From the NCBI RefSeq assembly GCF_024609785.1, contig NZ_JANHJQ010000003.1, forward strand, positions 60,161 to 124,160: DNA of 64,000 nt, given 5' to 3'. Positions 14,718 through 23,407 of the stretch are shown piece by piece. A model generated the notes under the pieces. That model saw only the letters and a program-made list of their open reading frames with translations, was not told the DNA's origin and ran no database searches. How positions within the stretch are numbered: position 1 is the stretch's first letter; each line of letters opens with the position of its first letter. A program made the translations under genes and the position numbers. The stretch comes from Pseudalkalibacillus decolorationis (GTDB lineage Bacteria > Bacillota > Bacilli > Bacillales > Fictibacillaceae).

Positions 14718-17534
14718 TTAATCCCGGTCTCTGCCAAATTCATAGTAGGATCTTTCCACATTATTATTTTGAGCGTTTATTGCTTTACCTTTCGCTTTTC
14801 CTTTGCCTTTCTTTTTAACCTCAGATCCTACCGAAGCAAAGATACTATTTGCTAGGAGTCGATAGCTGTATTGAGTATGTGCTCTAAATGCAAGGTCATT
14901 AGCGAAAAGGGTAATGGTGGTGTCTTCAAGGTCTTTTGTGAAGGCAAGTGTTTGACCCCTTGCTTTCTCGTGTCCAGGCCACCATCCAGCAACATAGAAA
15001 TCATCAGCTTCACTAAAGGATGCTAATACCTCTGCATCCTCAGGTACTGAAGTAATCCATGCACCTGATGTTGTATAAAGAAGTTCATTCGACTCATAAC
15101 CAGAAGTCAGTATATGATCATTGACCTTTGCTTTAAAAAGACCTTCATGACCATTTCTTGTGTAATCTATATCAAACCCGGTGAGCACCCCGCTTTTTTC
15201 TACAGCATTCAGTGTGTTTACTCCAATACCAACAAAGGATTTTCCGGATAAGCTATTCGGGTCAAAGCTTCTTCCATTACTGATAATTACATCTGCATCA
15301 GCTTGATCGACCAATTCAAAACCTAGCTCTCTTAAGGTGAATGTTAATTGAGGTGACCCCGTTACCGCAACTCTTGGCATCTTTAATTGTTCCGTTTTCA
15401 AATGCTTGGAAGTACCTAAAGGCTTTGACTCGAAATAATAATTCTTTCCATAAATCTTTAGGTCCTTTGTACGGACAATATAGTCTCCTTTATTGACTCT
15501 GGCTTTTGTTTCAAGCGCTTTTTCGACAGTTCTTCCATTTTTAAGAAGTTCATTCACTAGTTTAATCGTGTCATTATTGGTATTTTTCAACACTTGCATT
15601 GGTGGCTTTCCAACAGCTTTACCCGTTGGCAAGGTTACGTTTTCTAATTCAACAGTGTTCGTTGCAAAAGCACCTGGTACACGAATTTCATGAACATCGA
15701 ATCCCCGTAAGTCCGGGAAATTGACGACTACTGGGTCATACATTGCTCCCCAGTCAGACACATTTTCACCTTTATATAGCACAGCATTTGCCAGCCCGCG
15801 TTTTGCTTGATTCATAGGTACGACAAATGTTCCTTTAGGATACTTTGTCCCATTTACATTCATGTTTTTTGTTGTTTGTACAACTTCCACACCATTACGA
15901 AGTAAATATTCTACCATCTTGTGTGCTTGAAGATTATTTTTTTGCTCCTTATCATCTGTCGGAATCACATAGTAATCCGGGAAGAAGTTCTCATTTTCTC
16001 CTCTATTACGTCCAATCGATTCCCCTTCAGCATTAACAAAGTATTCGTCTACTGCTCGGTTATCTTCTCCGTTCACGCCGCGCTTAAATAACATAAGCTG
16101 GTTTTTATATAATCGATCCTTGTTTTCTGTAACAAACAATGTTGACCCTAGACCTGCACCTACCATGGCATTAAAAGAATTTTGACTTAGCGTAGGAACT
16201 TCAATCGTATGACCTAATGATCCATGAAGCATCGCATACATGGCAGTATAAGCTGGAGTCATATCATCCCAACCATCACTCCACTCAAGTGCCGGAATAA
16301 AATAAGAACTTAAATCAGAGTTGCTGATCCCTGCTTTTCCCATTGCATGAGCCTGTTCAATCATCGTATTGTAAAGCAGATCATACTCAAAGTTAGGGTT
16401 ATGTGGCGGCGTTGTTGGCTCAATTAAAAATCCATTAACGTAGCCATGCATATCGATAAAAGATAGCGGCGTCCATTTTGCAATGGCTTGTGTCACTTTT
16501 TGTGTTTCAACTTGTGTTTGGTAATGGTTGTCACGATTTAAGTCAAAGCCGTTTGCATTCGCTCTAGTATTTGCGACTCTTCCATCAGGATTGTTTGTAA
16601 ACATGTATAGGAAGATGACATCATCGAGGACTTCATCAACATTTAACGTTACACTTCTTTCTTCCTCATTTTTAACAGTATTAAATGTTATTTCGTCCTT
16701 AAGCGCAAACTTCTTTAGTAATTCAACCGAAGCATCCACACCTTCAACTTCATCAGGATGAATATTGTTTAACCAAATCGGAACTTGATAATTGCCCATT
16801 GTCCCATTTTCGAGTTTTTCGATTAAACTTTGAGGATTTTCTAATGCGGTAGGTAATGTTTCATTTAAATATTTATCAACGGCATTTTTATCTTTTGCTA
16901 GGATTACGAAGTGAAGATCACGTCCCTGTACTGTCTTACCAAGACTTTTGTACTCAAGGTAGCGATCATTTGTTTTTTCAGCCTTTTCAAATATTTGATC
17001 AATCGTTGGTTTGATTTGATCGTAAAATAAGAATTCGTCATATACATTAAGCTTGACAGTCGTTGCAGCCTTTGATCGACTTTCCGGATGGAACAATTCT
17101 AATTCATAATCGCCGATAAATTGTTGATATTGCGTCCGAATCGTTCTGTTTGATAGATTACTAGTGTCAAAAAGAAGTCCGAACTCCAAAGTTGCCTTGA
17201 TAGTAGTTGTCCCTTCAACGTAGTGCGGTTCTTCGACAACCGTAATAAAGGGGTCTCCAGAAAAACTTTCTTCACTACTATTCCATTTTTTCCAATCAGA
17301 TAGGTTCTTTCCACCAAATGTCCATTCTAATTGATCTAAATCTATTTCCTCACCAAAATCAGCTATTACCTCAACTTTACGAGCTTCCGTCAGTGAAAAA
17401 AGAGATCTGCTTGCCTCAAGTTCCACTACATCATACTGTTCTGCAGCTTCATTTGCGAAAACAGGGAATGCAGTTTGTGTAAAGATGGATAGTACCATTA
17501 TGAACACCAGCCAACCTGCAACGTGTTTCTTCAT
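14718..17534 (-). CDS. Secreted M14-family zinc carboxypeptidase
   Basis: 938 residues. A signal peptide (KKH then a hydrophobic core to FPVFA-NEA, cleavage near residue 28) indicates export. The catalytic domain starts near 180: GRDLHFVILA, zinc ligands His259 and Glu262 in NIHPDEVEG, the substrate-binding Arg in ANANGFDLNRD, third ligand His362 in FIDMHGYV, and catalytic Glu444 in LGHTIEVP. All required residues are present, so it should be an active metallocarboxypeptidase. The long C-terminal part (~560-910) resembles the accessory region of large Bacillus M14 proteins. It ends in a Lys/Gly-rich stretch (KKKGKGKAKGK), which could bind cell wall. Monocistronic. Confidence 0.88.
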   Translation of the reverse strand: MKKHVAGWLVFIMVLSIFTQTAFPVFANEAAEQYDVVELEASRSLFSLTEARKVEVIADFGEEIDLDQLEWTFGGKNLSDWKKWNSSEESFSGDPFITVVEEPHYVEGTTTIKATLEFGLLFDTSNLSNRTIRTQYQQFIGDYELELFHPESRSKAATTVKLNVYDEFLFYDQIKPTIDQIFEKAEKTNDRYLEYKSLGKTVQGRDLHFVILAKDKNAVDKYLNETLPTALENPQSLIEKLENGTMGNYQVPIWLNNIHPDEVEGVDASVELLKKFALKDEITFNTVKNEEERSVTLNVDEVLDDVIFLYMFTNNPDGRVANTRANANGFDLNRDNHYQTQVETQKVTQAIAKWTPLSFIDMHGYVNGFLIEPTTPPHNPNFEYDLLYNTMIEQAHAMGKAGISNSDLSSYFIPALEWSDGWDDMTPAYTAMYAMLHGSLGHTIEVPTLSQNSFNAMVGAGLGSTLFVTENKDRLYKNQLMLFKRGVNGEDNRAVDEYFVNAEGESIGRNRGENENFFPDYYVIPTDDKEQKNNLQAHKMVEYLLRNGVEVVQTTKNMNVNGTKYPKGTFVVPMNQAKRGLANAVLYKGENVSDWGAMYDPVVVNFPDLRGFDVHEIRVPGAFATNTVELENVTLPTGKAVGKPPMQVLKNTNNDTIKLVNELLKNGRTVEKALETKARVNKGDYIVRTKDLKIYGKNYYFESKPLGTSKHLKTEQLKMPRVAVTGSPQLTFTLRELGFELVDQADADVIISNGRSFDPNSLSGKSFVGIGVNTLNAVEKSGVLTGFDIDYTRNGHEGLFKAKVNDHILTSGYESNELLYTTSGAWITSVPEDAEVLASFSEADDFYVAGWWPGHEKARGQTLAFTKDLEDTTITLFANDLAFRAHTQYSYRLLANSIFASVGSEVKKKGKGKAKGKAINAQNNNVERSYYEFGRDRD

Positions 17535-17764
17535 AAAATCTTCCTTTCTATGTATATAGTAACTACCAAATTAATATAGCAGAATATTCGAATAATTAAC
17601 AGTGGAATATTTCGAAAGTCGAAAGTTTCTATCGACAAATTGTGAGTTTTGTTTATACATGGCATTAAAAGGTTCATAAAATTAACAAAACCCGTACACT
17701 TCCTTAATTTGAAGTTTATAGACTTTATTTATGATGAACCTGAATAGATAGGAGGAGAGTAGGA

Positions 17765-18655
17765 ATGGAAATTCAAGAGAATGGACGGAAACTCAACATG
17801 CAAAAGGTATGGATGGTTTTGATTGTTGCCTTAATGATCGTTTCCATGACCGGTTTCGGAAGCAATGTGAATGCGGAGGAAGATGATGAGAAACATGGAC
17901 GACCGGTAAACGTAAAGGTAATGTCATTTAACATCCATCATGCTGAAGGAATTGATGGTGTTTTGGATTTAGAGCGAATTGCACGAATCATTGAGGATTC
18001 TGATACGGATATTGTTGGCTTGCAAGAGGTGGACAATCATTGGTCAGAACGGAGCGATTTTAAAGACCAGGCGAAAGAGCTGGCAAAGCGTCTCGGAATG
18101 TTCTATACATATGCACCTAACCTTGACCGCGAACCTTTAGAAGTGGGAGGGCACCGTCGTCAGTATGGAACTGCTGTTTTAAGCAAATATCCGATCATCG
18201 AGTCTGAAAATCATCTACTAACGAAGATCGGGAACACAGAGCAACGTGGTCTTTTGGAAACAACAATCAATGTAAAAGGGAATCACTTGCATTTCTATAA
18301 CACGCACTTGGCGTTAACTTCTGCAGAGCGTGAAATTCAATTGAAAGAAATAATCGAAATCGCTGGTGAAAAAAAGGGACCAAAAGTGATCATGGGAGAC
18401 TTGAACGCGACTCCAACAAGCAATGAAATGAAGCTGATGTACGCTAATTATGTAGATGCTTTTGCAAAAACGCCAGAAGCATACACGTATCCGGCAGAAG
18501 ACCCATCTAAGCGAATCGATTACATTTTTACGTCCGATAATATTGAAACGGGAGAAACAGAAGTGATTTCAACCAACGCTTCTGATCACCTTCCATTGAC
18601 CGCAGAAATCGTTTTGGAGCGAGAAAAACCATACAATAATGGAGACGATAAATAA
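17765..18655 (+). CDS. Secreted endonuclease/exonuclease/phosphatase-family protein
   Basis: 296 residues. An N-terminal signal peptide ends at about VNA-EEDDE. The EEP fold motifs are complete: VMSFNIHHAEG (Asn), DIVGLQEVDNHW (metal Glu), FYNTHLAL (His), MGDLNATP (Asp/Asn), RIDYIF and ASDHLPL (catalytic Asp-His). Family members act as DNases, phosphodiesterases or sphingomyelinase-like enzymes. The short length and export suggest extracellular phosphate scavenging, as an inference. GGAGGAG precedes the ATG. Divergent from the M14 gene. Confidence 0.85.
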   Translation: MEIQENGRKLNMQKVWMVLIVALMIVSMTGFGSNVNAEEDDEKHGRPVNVKVMSFNIHHAEGIDGVLDLERIARIIEDSDTDIVGLQEVDNHWSERSDFKDQAKELAKRLGMFYTYAPNLDREPLEVGGHRRQYGTAVLSKYPIIESENHLLTKIGNTEQRGLLETTINVKGNHLHFYNTHLALTSAEREIQLKEIIEIAGEKKGPKVIMGDLNATPTSNEMKLMYANYVDAFAKTPEAYTYPAEDPSKRIDYIFTSDNIETGETEVISTNASDHLPLTAEIVLEREKPYNNGDDK

Positions 18656-18668
18656 TCAGGAAAAACTT

Positions 18669-18704
18669 GACCGCTAGTTATTAAGAGACTAGCGGTTTTT
18701 TTGT
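18669..18704 (+). terminator. Intrinsic terminator after the EEP-family gene
   Basis: CCGCTAGT pairs with ACTAGCGG, followed by TTTTTTTG, 15 bases after the stop codon. Confidence 0.85.
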
Positions 18705-18887
18705 TTACAAAATCATTGTGCTTTGATTTAGTAGTACGATAACATAAGAAGGGATTCGTATTCACTTGCAGAATGTATAGTTAATTTAATCTAAAAGTTA
18801 TCCCATTATTTTTTACATTTGCGTCCCGTAGAAAAGGGGTAATGAACTAAAATTGAATTGTGGGATACATAGCTATTTTGGAATGGA

Positions 18888-19319
18888 GTGATCGATAAGG
18901 TGCTTTACATATGGAATATCGAAAATATTATTCAAAATACATTACAGGAGCTCAATTTAGAAATCAATTATGATTTTGACAATAGTCTTTCTGTGCCTAT
19001 GAGTTATAACGTATCAACAAATACGATCAAATTTAACTACCTTCAAGTTAACGGTTATAAAAGTAAAATCAATATTAAAGTGACAGAAGAAAACTTTGTT
19101 AAACTTATTGTTTATCGTATGATTGGTTATTATTTAGATTATAAGAAAAACAAATATGATTTAAGAATTCTGATGTTTGGTGACGATGAAGAAAAAGAAG
19201 ACCTTACTTCTAAAATAGAGGCGAACGCTTGGGAATTTGGGAGAACGGTGGTACCTGAACAACTATTAGAGTCATATGATAGTTTCCGTGATTTAGATAA
19301 GCTACTATTAAAGCACTGA
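18888..19319 (+). CDS. Hypothetical protein, 143 residues
   Basis: Acidic and Lys/Asn-rich, beginning MIDKVLYIWNIENIIQ. The layout (ENFVKLIVYRMIGYYLDYKK followed by EANAWEFGRTVVPEQLLESY) recalls ImmA/IrrE-type proteins, in which a HEXXH helix is followed by an E..A..FA helix. Here the HEXXH motif is absent, so no peptidase activity can be claimed. Start codons are GTG at 18888 or GTG at 18900; the second has a better-placed GGAG. Codon use resembles horizontally acquired small genes. Function unknown. Confidence 0.55.
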   Translation: MIDKVLYIWNIENIIQNTLQELNLEINYDFDNSLSVPMSYNVSTNTIKFNYLQVNGYKSKINIKVTEENFVKLIVYRMIGYYLDYKKNKYDLRILMFGDDEEKEDLTSKIEANAWEFGRTVVPEQLLESYDSFRDLDKLLLKH

Positions 19320-19377
19320 TAAATAAAAAATCACCTGTTTGAGCTAAGTTGATTAAACATGAAAAGGGGTAGTCAAT

Positions 19378-20574
19378 ATGAAATATAACTTTGATGAAAT
19401 TATAAATCGGAGAGGTACATATTCACTTAAATGGGATGGCGGAGATCTTATAAAACAGGTGGGTCTTACTGAAAGATACGACGAAGAAACGATACCTTTA
19501 TTTACAGCGGACATGGATTTGCCCGTACCGCAGCCATTATTAGATGCATTGCATAAAACGGTTGATCATAAAATATTTGGTTATTCTGTATTACCCGATG
19601 AGTACTTTGAAGCGATTCAACATTGGTTTAAAAAGAGACATGATTGGGATATCAAGGGTGAAGAAATCATCTACAGCCCAGGTACTGTTCATGCGTTGAA
19701 TATTGCAGTGAAAGCATTTACAGGTCCAGGGGACGGTATCATTATTCAACGTCCAGTTTATCCACCATTTACACCAGCGATAGAAGGTAATGGAAGAGAA
19801 GTAATGAATAATGCGCTTAAATGTGATGACGATGGGTATTATTCGATAGATTTTGAGGATTTTGAAGCTAAAGCAAAAGAAGAAAATACGAAACTGTTCA
19901 TCTTATGTAATCCTCATAATCCAACAGGAAGAGTCTTTAATATAGATGAGCTTAAAAAATTATCCGATATTTGTGCAAAAAATGATGTGCTCATCATTGC
20001 AGATGAAATTCACGGAGATTTAATTAGACGTGATCAAACCTTTATTCCAATCGGAAAAGCTGCGAAAAATGAGGATCATATTATCACGTTTACAGCAATC
20101 AACAAAACATTTAATGTAGCAGGGCTTCATTGTACGAATGTAATCATTCCAAATCCAGAGCTGAGAGAAATATTCAGGGGCGTATTGGGAATGCAATTAC
20201 CATCACCATTTACTATATCTGCACTCATAGCTGTATATAATGAAGGGGAAGAATGGTTAGAACAATTGAAAGAATATATAGATGGCACAATGGAATTTGT
20301 GAAAAATTTCTTAGCAGAAAGCATGCCTAAAGTCAAAGTGAGGATTCCTGAAGGCACTTATATTATGTGGATGGACTTTAGTGGTTATGGCATATCTCCA
20401 GAAGAAGTTCATGATCGTATTTATAACAAAGCCAATGTTCTATTGGAAGATGGAAATATGTTTGGAGAAGAGGGATTAAACTATCAGAGAATTTGTATCC
20501 CATCTCCTAGGCCAATTATAAAAGAAGCATTTGAAAGAATCGCAAGAGAATTCGAAGACATCAATCAAACATAA
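19378..20574 (+). CDS. PatB/MalY-type PLP-dependent aminotransferase (C-S lyase)
   Basis: 398 residues, fold-type I aminotransferase class I/II. It has FTADMDLPVPQPLLDAL (MalY/PatB group), FGYSVLPDEYFEAIQHWFKKRHDW, ILCNPHNPTGRVF, IIADEIHGDLI (cofactor Asp) and the PLP-lysine in FTAINKTFNVAGLHCTN. Close homologues are cystathionine beta-lyases and promiscuous C-S lyases that release thiols from cysteine conjugates. AAGGGG precedes the ATG. Monocistronic with its own terminator. Confidence 0.85.
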   Translation: MKYNFDEIINRRGTYSLKWDGGDLIKQVGLTERYDEETIPLFTADMDLPVPQPLLDALHKTVDHKIFGYSVLPDEYFEAIQHWFKKRHDWDIKGEEIIYSPGTVHALNIAVKAFTGPGDGIIIQRPVYPPFTPAIEGNGREVMNNALKCDDDGYYSIDFEDFEAKAKEENTKLFILCNPHNPTGRVFNIDELKKLSDICAKNDVLIIADEIHGDLIRRDQTFIPIGKAAKNEDHIITFTAINKTFNVAGLHCTNVIIPNPELREIFRGVLGMQLPSPFTISALIAVYNEGEEWLEQLKEYIDGTMEFVKNFLAESMPKVKVRIPEGTYIMWMDFSGYGISPEEVHDRIYNKANVLLEDGNMFGEEGLNYQRICIPSPRPIIKEAFERIAREFEDINQT

Positions 20575-20586
20575 ACCTGTTAATGG

Positions 20587-20634
20587 AAAAGCCCAATTTC
20601 TCAATTTTTATGCGGAGGAATTGGGCTTTTTGTA
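20587..20634 (+). terminator. Intrinsic terminator after the aminotransferase gene
   Basis: AAAGCCCAATTTCTC pairs with the GAGGAATTGGGCTTT arm, followed by TTTTGT. Confidence 0.8.
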
Positions 20635-20794
20635 TAGATTATTGTGAGCCAGCCGTGCATTATTACTACCCGTGGTCGATATATTCGGTCTTTTAGAGGA
20701 GGATGGTCTGTTTTTACAGAATAAGGTATTCGTATGGAGTCAATGATGCCCCAGGATAAGGGAACCATACGCCGTCTATGATGCCCTCGAAAGG

Positions 20795-21090
20795 CGTTTT
20801 TTACCCGGTGGTCACATTGAATTTGGGGAAAGTTCAAAAGATGGCTTGATAAGAGAAATTAAAGAAGAATTAGGTATTAAGTGTACAGTAGGTGGTTTCC
20901 TTAGATTAGTAAAACATAAATGGGAGAAACAAGGTATATTACATTGCGAAATAAACCAAGTATTTAAGGTTAAAGCGATGAATTAAATACAAATTATATC
21001 CCAAAATCAAGCGAATCTCATCTAAAGTTTTTCTGGTGTAGTGCAAATGAATTGGATACCGAAAATTTGCAACCTTATTCATTCAACTAA
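20795..21090 (+). pseudogene. Frameshifted NUDIX hydrolase remnant
   Basis: The frame reads FLPGGHIEFGESSKDG then LIREIKEELGI, matching the NUDIX box GX5EX7REUXEEXGU. It runs to a stop at about 20985. A shift of one base continues the protein as NYIPKSSESHLKFFWCSANE and on to NLQPYSFN before a second stop. The N terminus is missing too. At least one frameshift and a 5' loss make it non-functional. Sequence from 20640 to 20790 upstream shows no readable gene. Confidence 0.65.
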
Positions 21091-21244
21091 AGAGCCATTT
21101 TATTAAAAAGGGAAGGGATTTTTAAGAATTTGGTAGAACTTAGAATAAGGTTATTCATAGTGGAAATACTCTGGACTATTGCCGTACCTGAAATTAAAGG
21201 CTGTATTTCAATAATCTAGCCCAGACTGGATAAAAGGCATGCTT

Positions 21245-21318
21245 GAGCCGTATGTTGGAAACTGACACGTTCGGTTCTTAGGGGGGACAGTGACTAAGAG
21301 GTCGCCCTTCTACCCGAC
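21245..21318 (+). ncRNA. Group II intron 3' end (domains V and VI), relic
   Basis: GAGCCGTATGTTGGAAACTG begins a 34-base segment that continues ACACGTTCGGTTCT. It folds as the canonical domain V hairpin: GAGCCGTATG pairs with the ACGTTCGGTTC arm, the bulge is present and the loop is GAAA-like. A second stem (GGGGGGACAG... to GGTCGCCCTTC) follows in the place of domain VI, ending near ACCCGAC. No intron-encoded reverse transcriptase lies upstream, where a NUDIX relic is found instead. The intron is therefore 5'-deleted and cannot splice. Confidence 0.6.
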
Positions 21319-21640
21319 AAAATGGGGCAATAACCTATTCGTATGAAGAAGGCTTATGGGGGAAAACCAACAACTGAACGACAAAAATAAACCTTTTGAA
21401 ATTACCATGTGAGTCCTAATTCATCATAATAAACATCTGCTTCAATAAAACAATTCCTCATTAAGCCTACCAATATTTCAATCTACTTTGCCCAGGTTAC
21501 ACTAGTACTGGGCCAAATACGAAAATCTCATTTATTTTGGCTTCCACGACAAAACTATGTAACTTATTTTATGTAATACTTCTATTTGCTAAGTCGTATT
21601 TATTAGCATAAATGCATCATATGAACCGAGGAGTGGTTAT
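21319..21640. other. Intergenic region, no gene seen
   Basis: This stretch follows the group II intron remnant and leads to guanine deaminase. I see only AT-rich sequence and no convincing ORF, riboswitch or repeat. The promoter of the purine genes presumably lies in the last 100 bases, but no clear -35/-10 pair stands out. Confidence 0.5.
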
Positions 21641-22111
21641 ATGAAAGGTTTCTCTTTTATGGAAAAAGCGATTGAAGTGGCTTTAGAAAATGTCATGTCC
21701 AACCACGGTGGACCATTTGGAGCCGTTGTTGTTAAAGACGGTAAAATAATTGGTACCGGCCGAAATGGGGTAACAGCATCAAATGATCCAACTGCACACG
21801 CTGAGGTGCAGGCCATAAGGGCAGCTTGCCAATATTTAAACGACTACCAGCTTATCGATTGTGAGATCTATACGAGTTGTGAACCTTGTCCGATGTGTAT
21901 CGGAGCAATCTATTGGGCGAGGCCAAAAGCTGTTTATTATGCATGTACGAAGGAAGATGCGGCGAAAATAGGTTTCGACGATCAGTTTATTTATGAACAG
22001 CTTTCCCTTCCAATTGACCAGCGTAATATTACTATGAAACAAATTTCTCCAAATCAATTTGATTTACCGTTTAAAACATGGGAAAAATCAAAAGATAAAA
22101 AACATTACTAA
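21641..22111 (+). CDS. guaD: Guanine deaminase (cytidine-deaminase fold)
   Basis: 156 residues. Zinc-site motifs: HAEVQAIRAACQYL (His ligand and catalytic Glu) and SCEPCPMCIGAIYWA (two Cys ligands). The C-terminal FDLPFKTWEKSKDKKHY is typical of Bacillus GuaD, which differs from tRNA adenosine deaminase TadA. It converts guanine to xanthine in the cytoplasm, the substrate of the xanthine dehydrogenase encoded just downstream. GAGGAGTGG precedes the ATG. Confidence 0.9.
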   Translation: MKGFSFMEKAIEVALENVMSNHGGPFGAVVVKDGKIIGTGRNGVTASNDPTAHAEVQAIRAACQYLNDYQLIDCEIYTSCEPCPMCIGAIYWARPKAVYYACTKEDAAKIGFDDQFIYEQLSLPIDQRNITMKQISPNQFDLPFKTWEKSKDKKHY

Positions 22112-22188
22112 TCTTTGGAGCCATTGCCATTGTTGATGGGTATTTCAGATTTGATAAAATCTATCTTTGTGTAAATTGGAGGAGTTTT

Positions 22189-22677
22189 ATGATGAGGAAA
22201 ATTCTTTTTACTGTTAATGATGCTCCCTGCTCTATTACTTGCCATCCTGCTAAAACACTGTTGGATGTTCTAAGAGAAGATTTGGATTTGACAGCAAGTA
22301 AAGAGTGCTGCGGTAAAGGAGAATGCGGCTCATGTTCGGTCCTTGTTAATAATGAGGTGGTTTGTTCGTGTCTGATTCTCGTTGGGCAGGTGGAAAATCA
22401 AAATGTAATTACTTGTGAAGGGGTCGGATTAACTCCTCATCTGGATCATATACAGGAGTCCTTTATTGAAGAAGGCGCAACACAATGTGGCTACTGTACT
22501 CCAGGTATCATCGTATCCGCAAAGGCTTTTCTCAATGACGTAGATTATGTTCCTTCTGTTGATGAAATTAAGACTGCCCTTGGCGGGAATCTTTGCCGAT
22601 GTACCGGATATTCGAAAATCATTCAGGCTATAAAAACAGCAGCGGAGAAGAATCTTAAAGAGCTAGGAACAGTATAG
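22189..22677 (+). CDS. pucE: Xanthine dehydrogenase iron-sulfur subunit
   Basis: 162 residues with two [2Fe-2S] domains. The plant-type ferredoxin motif is CCGKGECGSCSVLVN with a further Cys at VVCSCL. The helical domain motif is GATQCGYCTPG followed by GGNLCRCTGY. It passes electrons from the molybdenum cofactor to FAD in the xanthine dehydrogenase complex. GGAGGAG precedes the tandem ATGATG. The order of the next genes matches Bacillus puc operons, although the subunit genes are interleaved with a maturation gene. Confidence 0.9.
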   Translation: MMRKILFTVNDAPCSITCHPAKTLLDVLREDLDLTASKECCGKGECGSCSVLVNNEVVCSCLILVGQVENQNVITCEGVGLTPHLDHIQESFIEEGATQCGYCTPGIIVSAKAFLNDVDYVPSVDEIKTALGGNLCRCTGYSKIIQAIKTAAEKNLKELGTV

Positions 22678-22682
22678 AGTTA

Positions 22683-23276
22683 ATGGGTGTGACCGCCATT
22701 CTTCTTGCAGCCGGACAGTCAAGCCGTATGGGCAAATTAAAAGGTCTCCTTCCTTGGAAGGGGGTAACATTATTTGAGCACCAGCTAATGACACTAGAAA
22801 AGTCTTCCGTGGAAGAAATCATTGTCGTAGTCGCAGAACAATTTATGAAACTAGCAAAATATTTTCTAGTAAGGATGGAATTCAATAAAAATTATCCATT
22901 CGGGAAATGCTCTTCAATCTTATCTGGACTTCAAGCTATGAAAAATCCCAAAAATAATATTTTAATAGCAGCATTAGATCAGCCTTTAGACACTGATACC
23001 ATTAATAGTCTTTCTGAAACACTAGCAGGTAGTGGTCACCCCATTGCAGTGCCTGTTTTCCTCGGAAAAAGAGGCCATCCCATTCTTTTTTCGGGGTCAT
23101 TACACAATGATCTGCTCACCATCAATGAAGAAACTATGGGTCTTAGGAGCATTTTTCAAAAATATAAAGATACTGTTATGGAGGTACCTGTAAACAATCC
23201 AGCAATTCTACTAAATCTTAACACCCCGGATGATTATCAAATGGCTTTAAAGTGCGTGTTCAAAAAGGAGGATTAA
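22683..23276 (+). CDS. pucB: MocA-like molybdenum cofactor nucleotidyltransferase (PucB-like)
   Basis: 197 residues, nucleotidyltransferase fold: VTAILLAAGQSSRMGKLKGL (nucleotide-binding loop) and ILIAALDQPLDTDTIN (metal Asp). MocA-type enzymes attach CMP or another nucleotide to molybdopterin for hydroxylases. It starts five bases after the iron-sulfur subunit stop with no strong ribosome site, suggesting translational coupling. The last codons (...CVFKKED) come from the terminal repeat of the mobile element that follows, so the native C terminus may have been replaced by a few residues. Confidence 0.8.
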   Translation: MGVTAILLAAGQSSRMGKLKGLLPWKGVTLFEHQLMTLEKSSVEEIIVVVAEQFMKLAKYFLVRMEFNKNYPFGKCSSILSGLQAMKNPKNNILIAALDQPLDTDTINSLSETLAGSGHPIAVPVFLGKRGHPILFSGSLHNDLLTINEETMGLRSIFQKYKDTVMEVPVNNPAILLNLNTPDDYQMALKCVFKKED

Positions 23277-23381
23277 AAGAGCCGAGATTTCTGAAGTTCA
23301 ACTAAAAACGTCACGTCCTGTGACAACGTCGAACTGACTCACATCCTGTGAGCCTCCGGATTTTTTGAACAACCTCTTAAA
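23253..23381 (+). repeat. Inverted-terminal-repeat element, short form (copy B)
   Basis: 129 bp with ends GTTCAAAAAG and a TTTTTTGAAC-type right end, plus the same palindromes GTCACGTCCTGTGAC and CTCACATCCTGTGAG as copy A. The middle of copy A is missing. It lies inside the purine operon, overlapping the end of pucB. The hairpins could reduce read-through or change mRNA stability. Confidence 0.7.
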
Positions 23382-23407
23382 ACAACAATAAAGGAGGACC
23401 GTTCACC

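Noticed and set aside
21420-21640. Purine riboswitch ahead of guaD
   Set aside because: I looked for the conserved core and paired stems and found neither.
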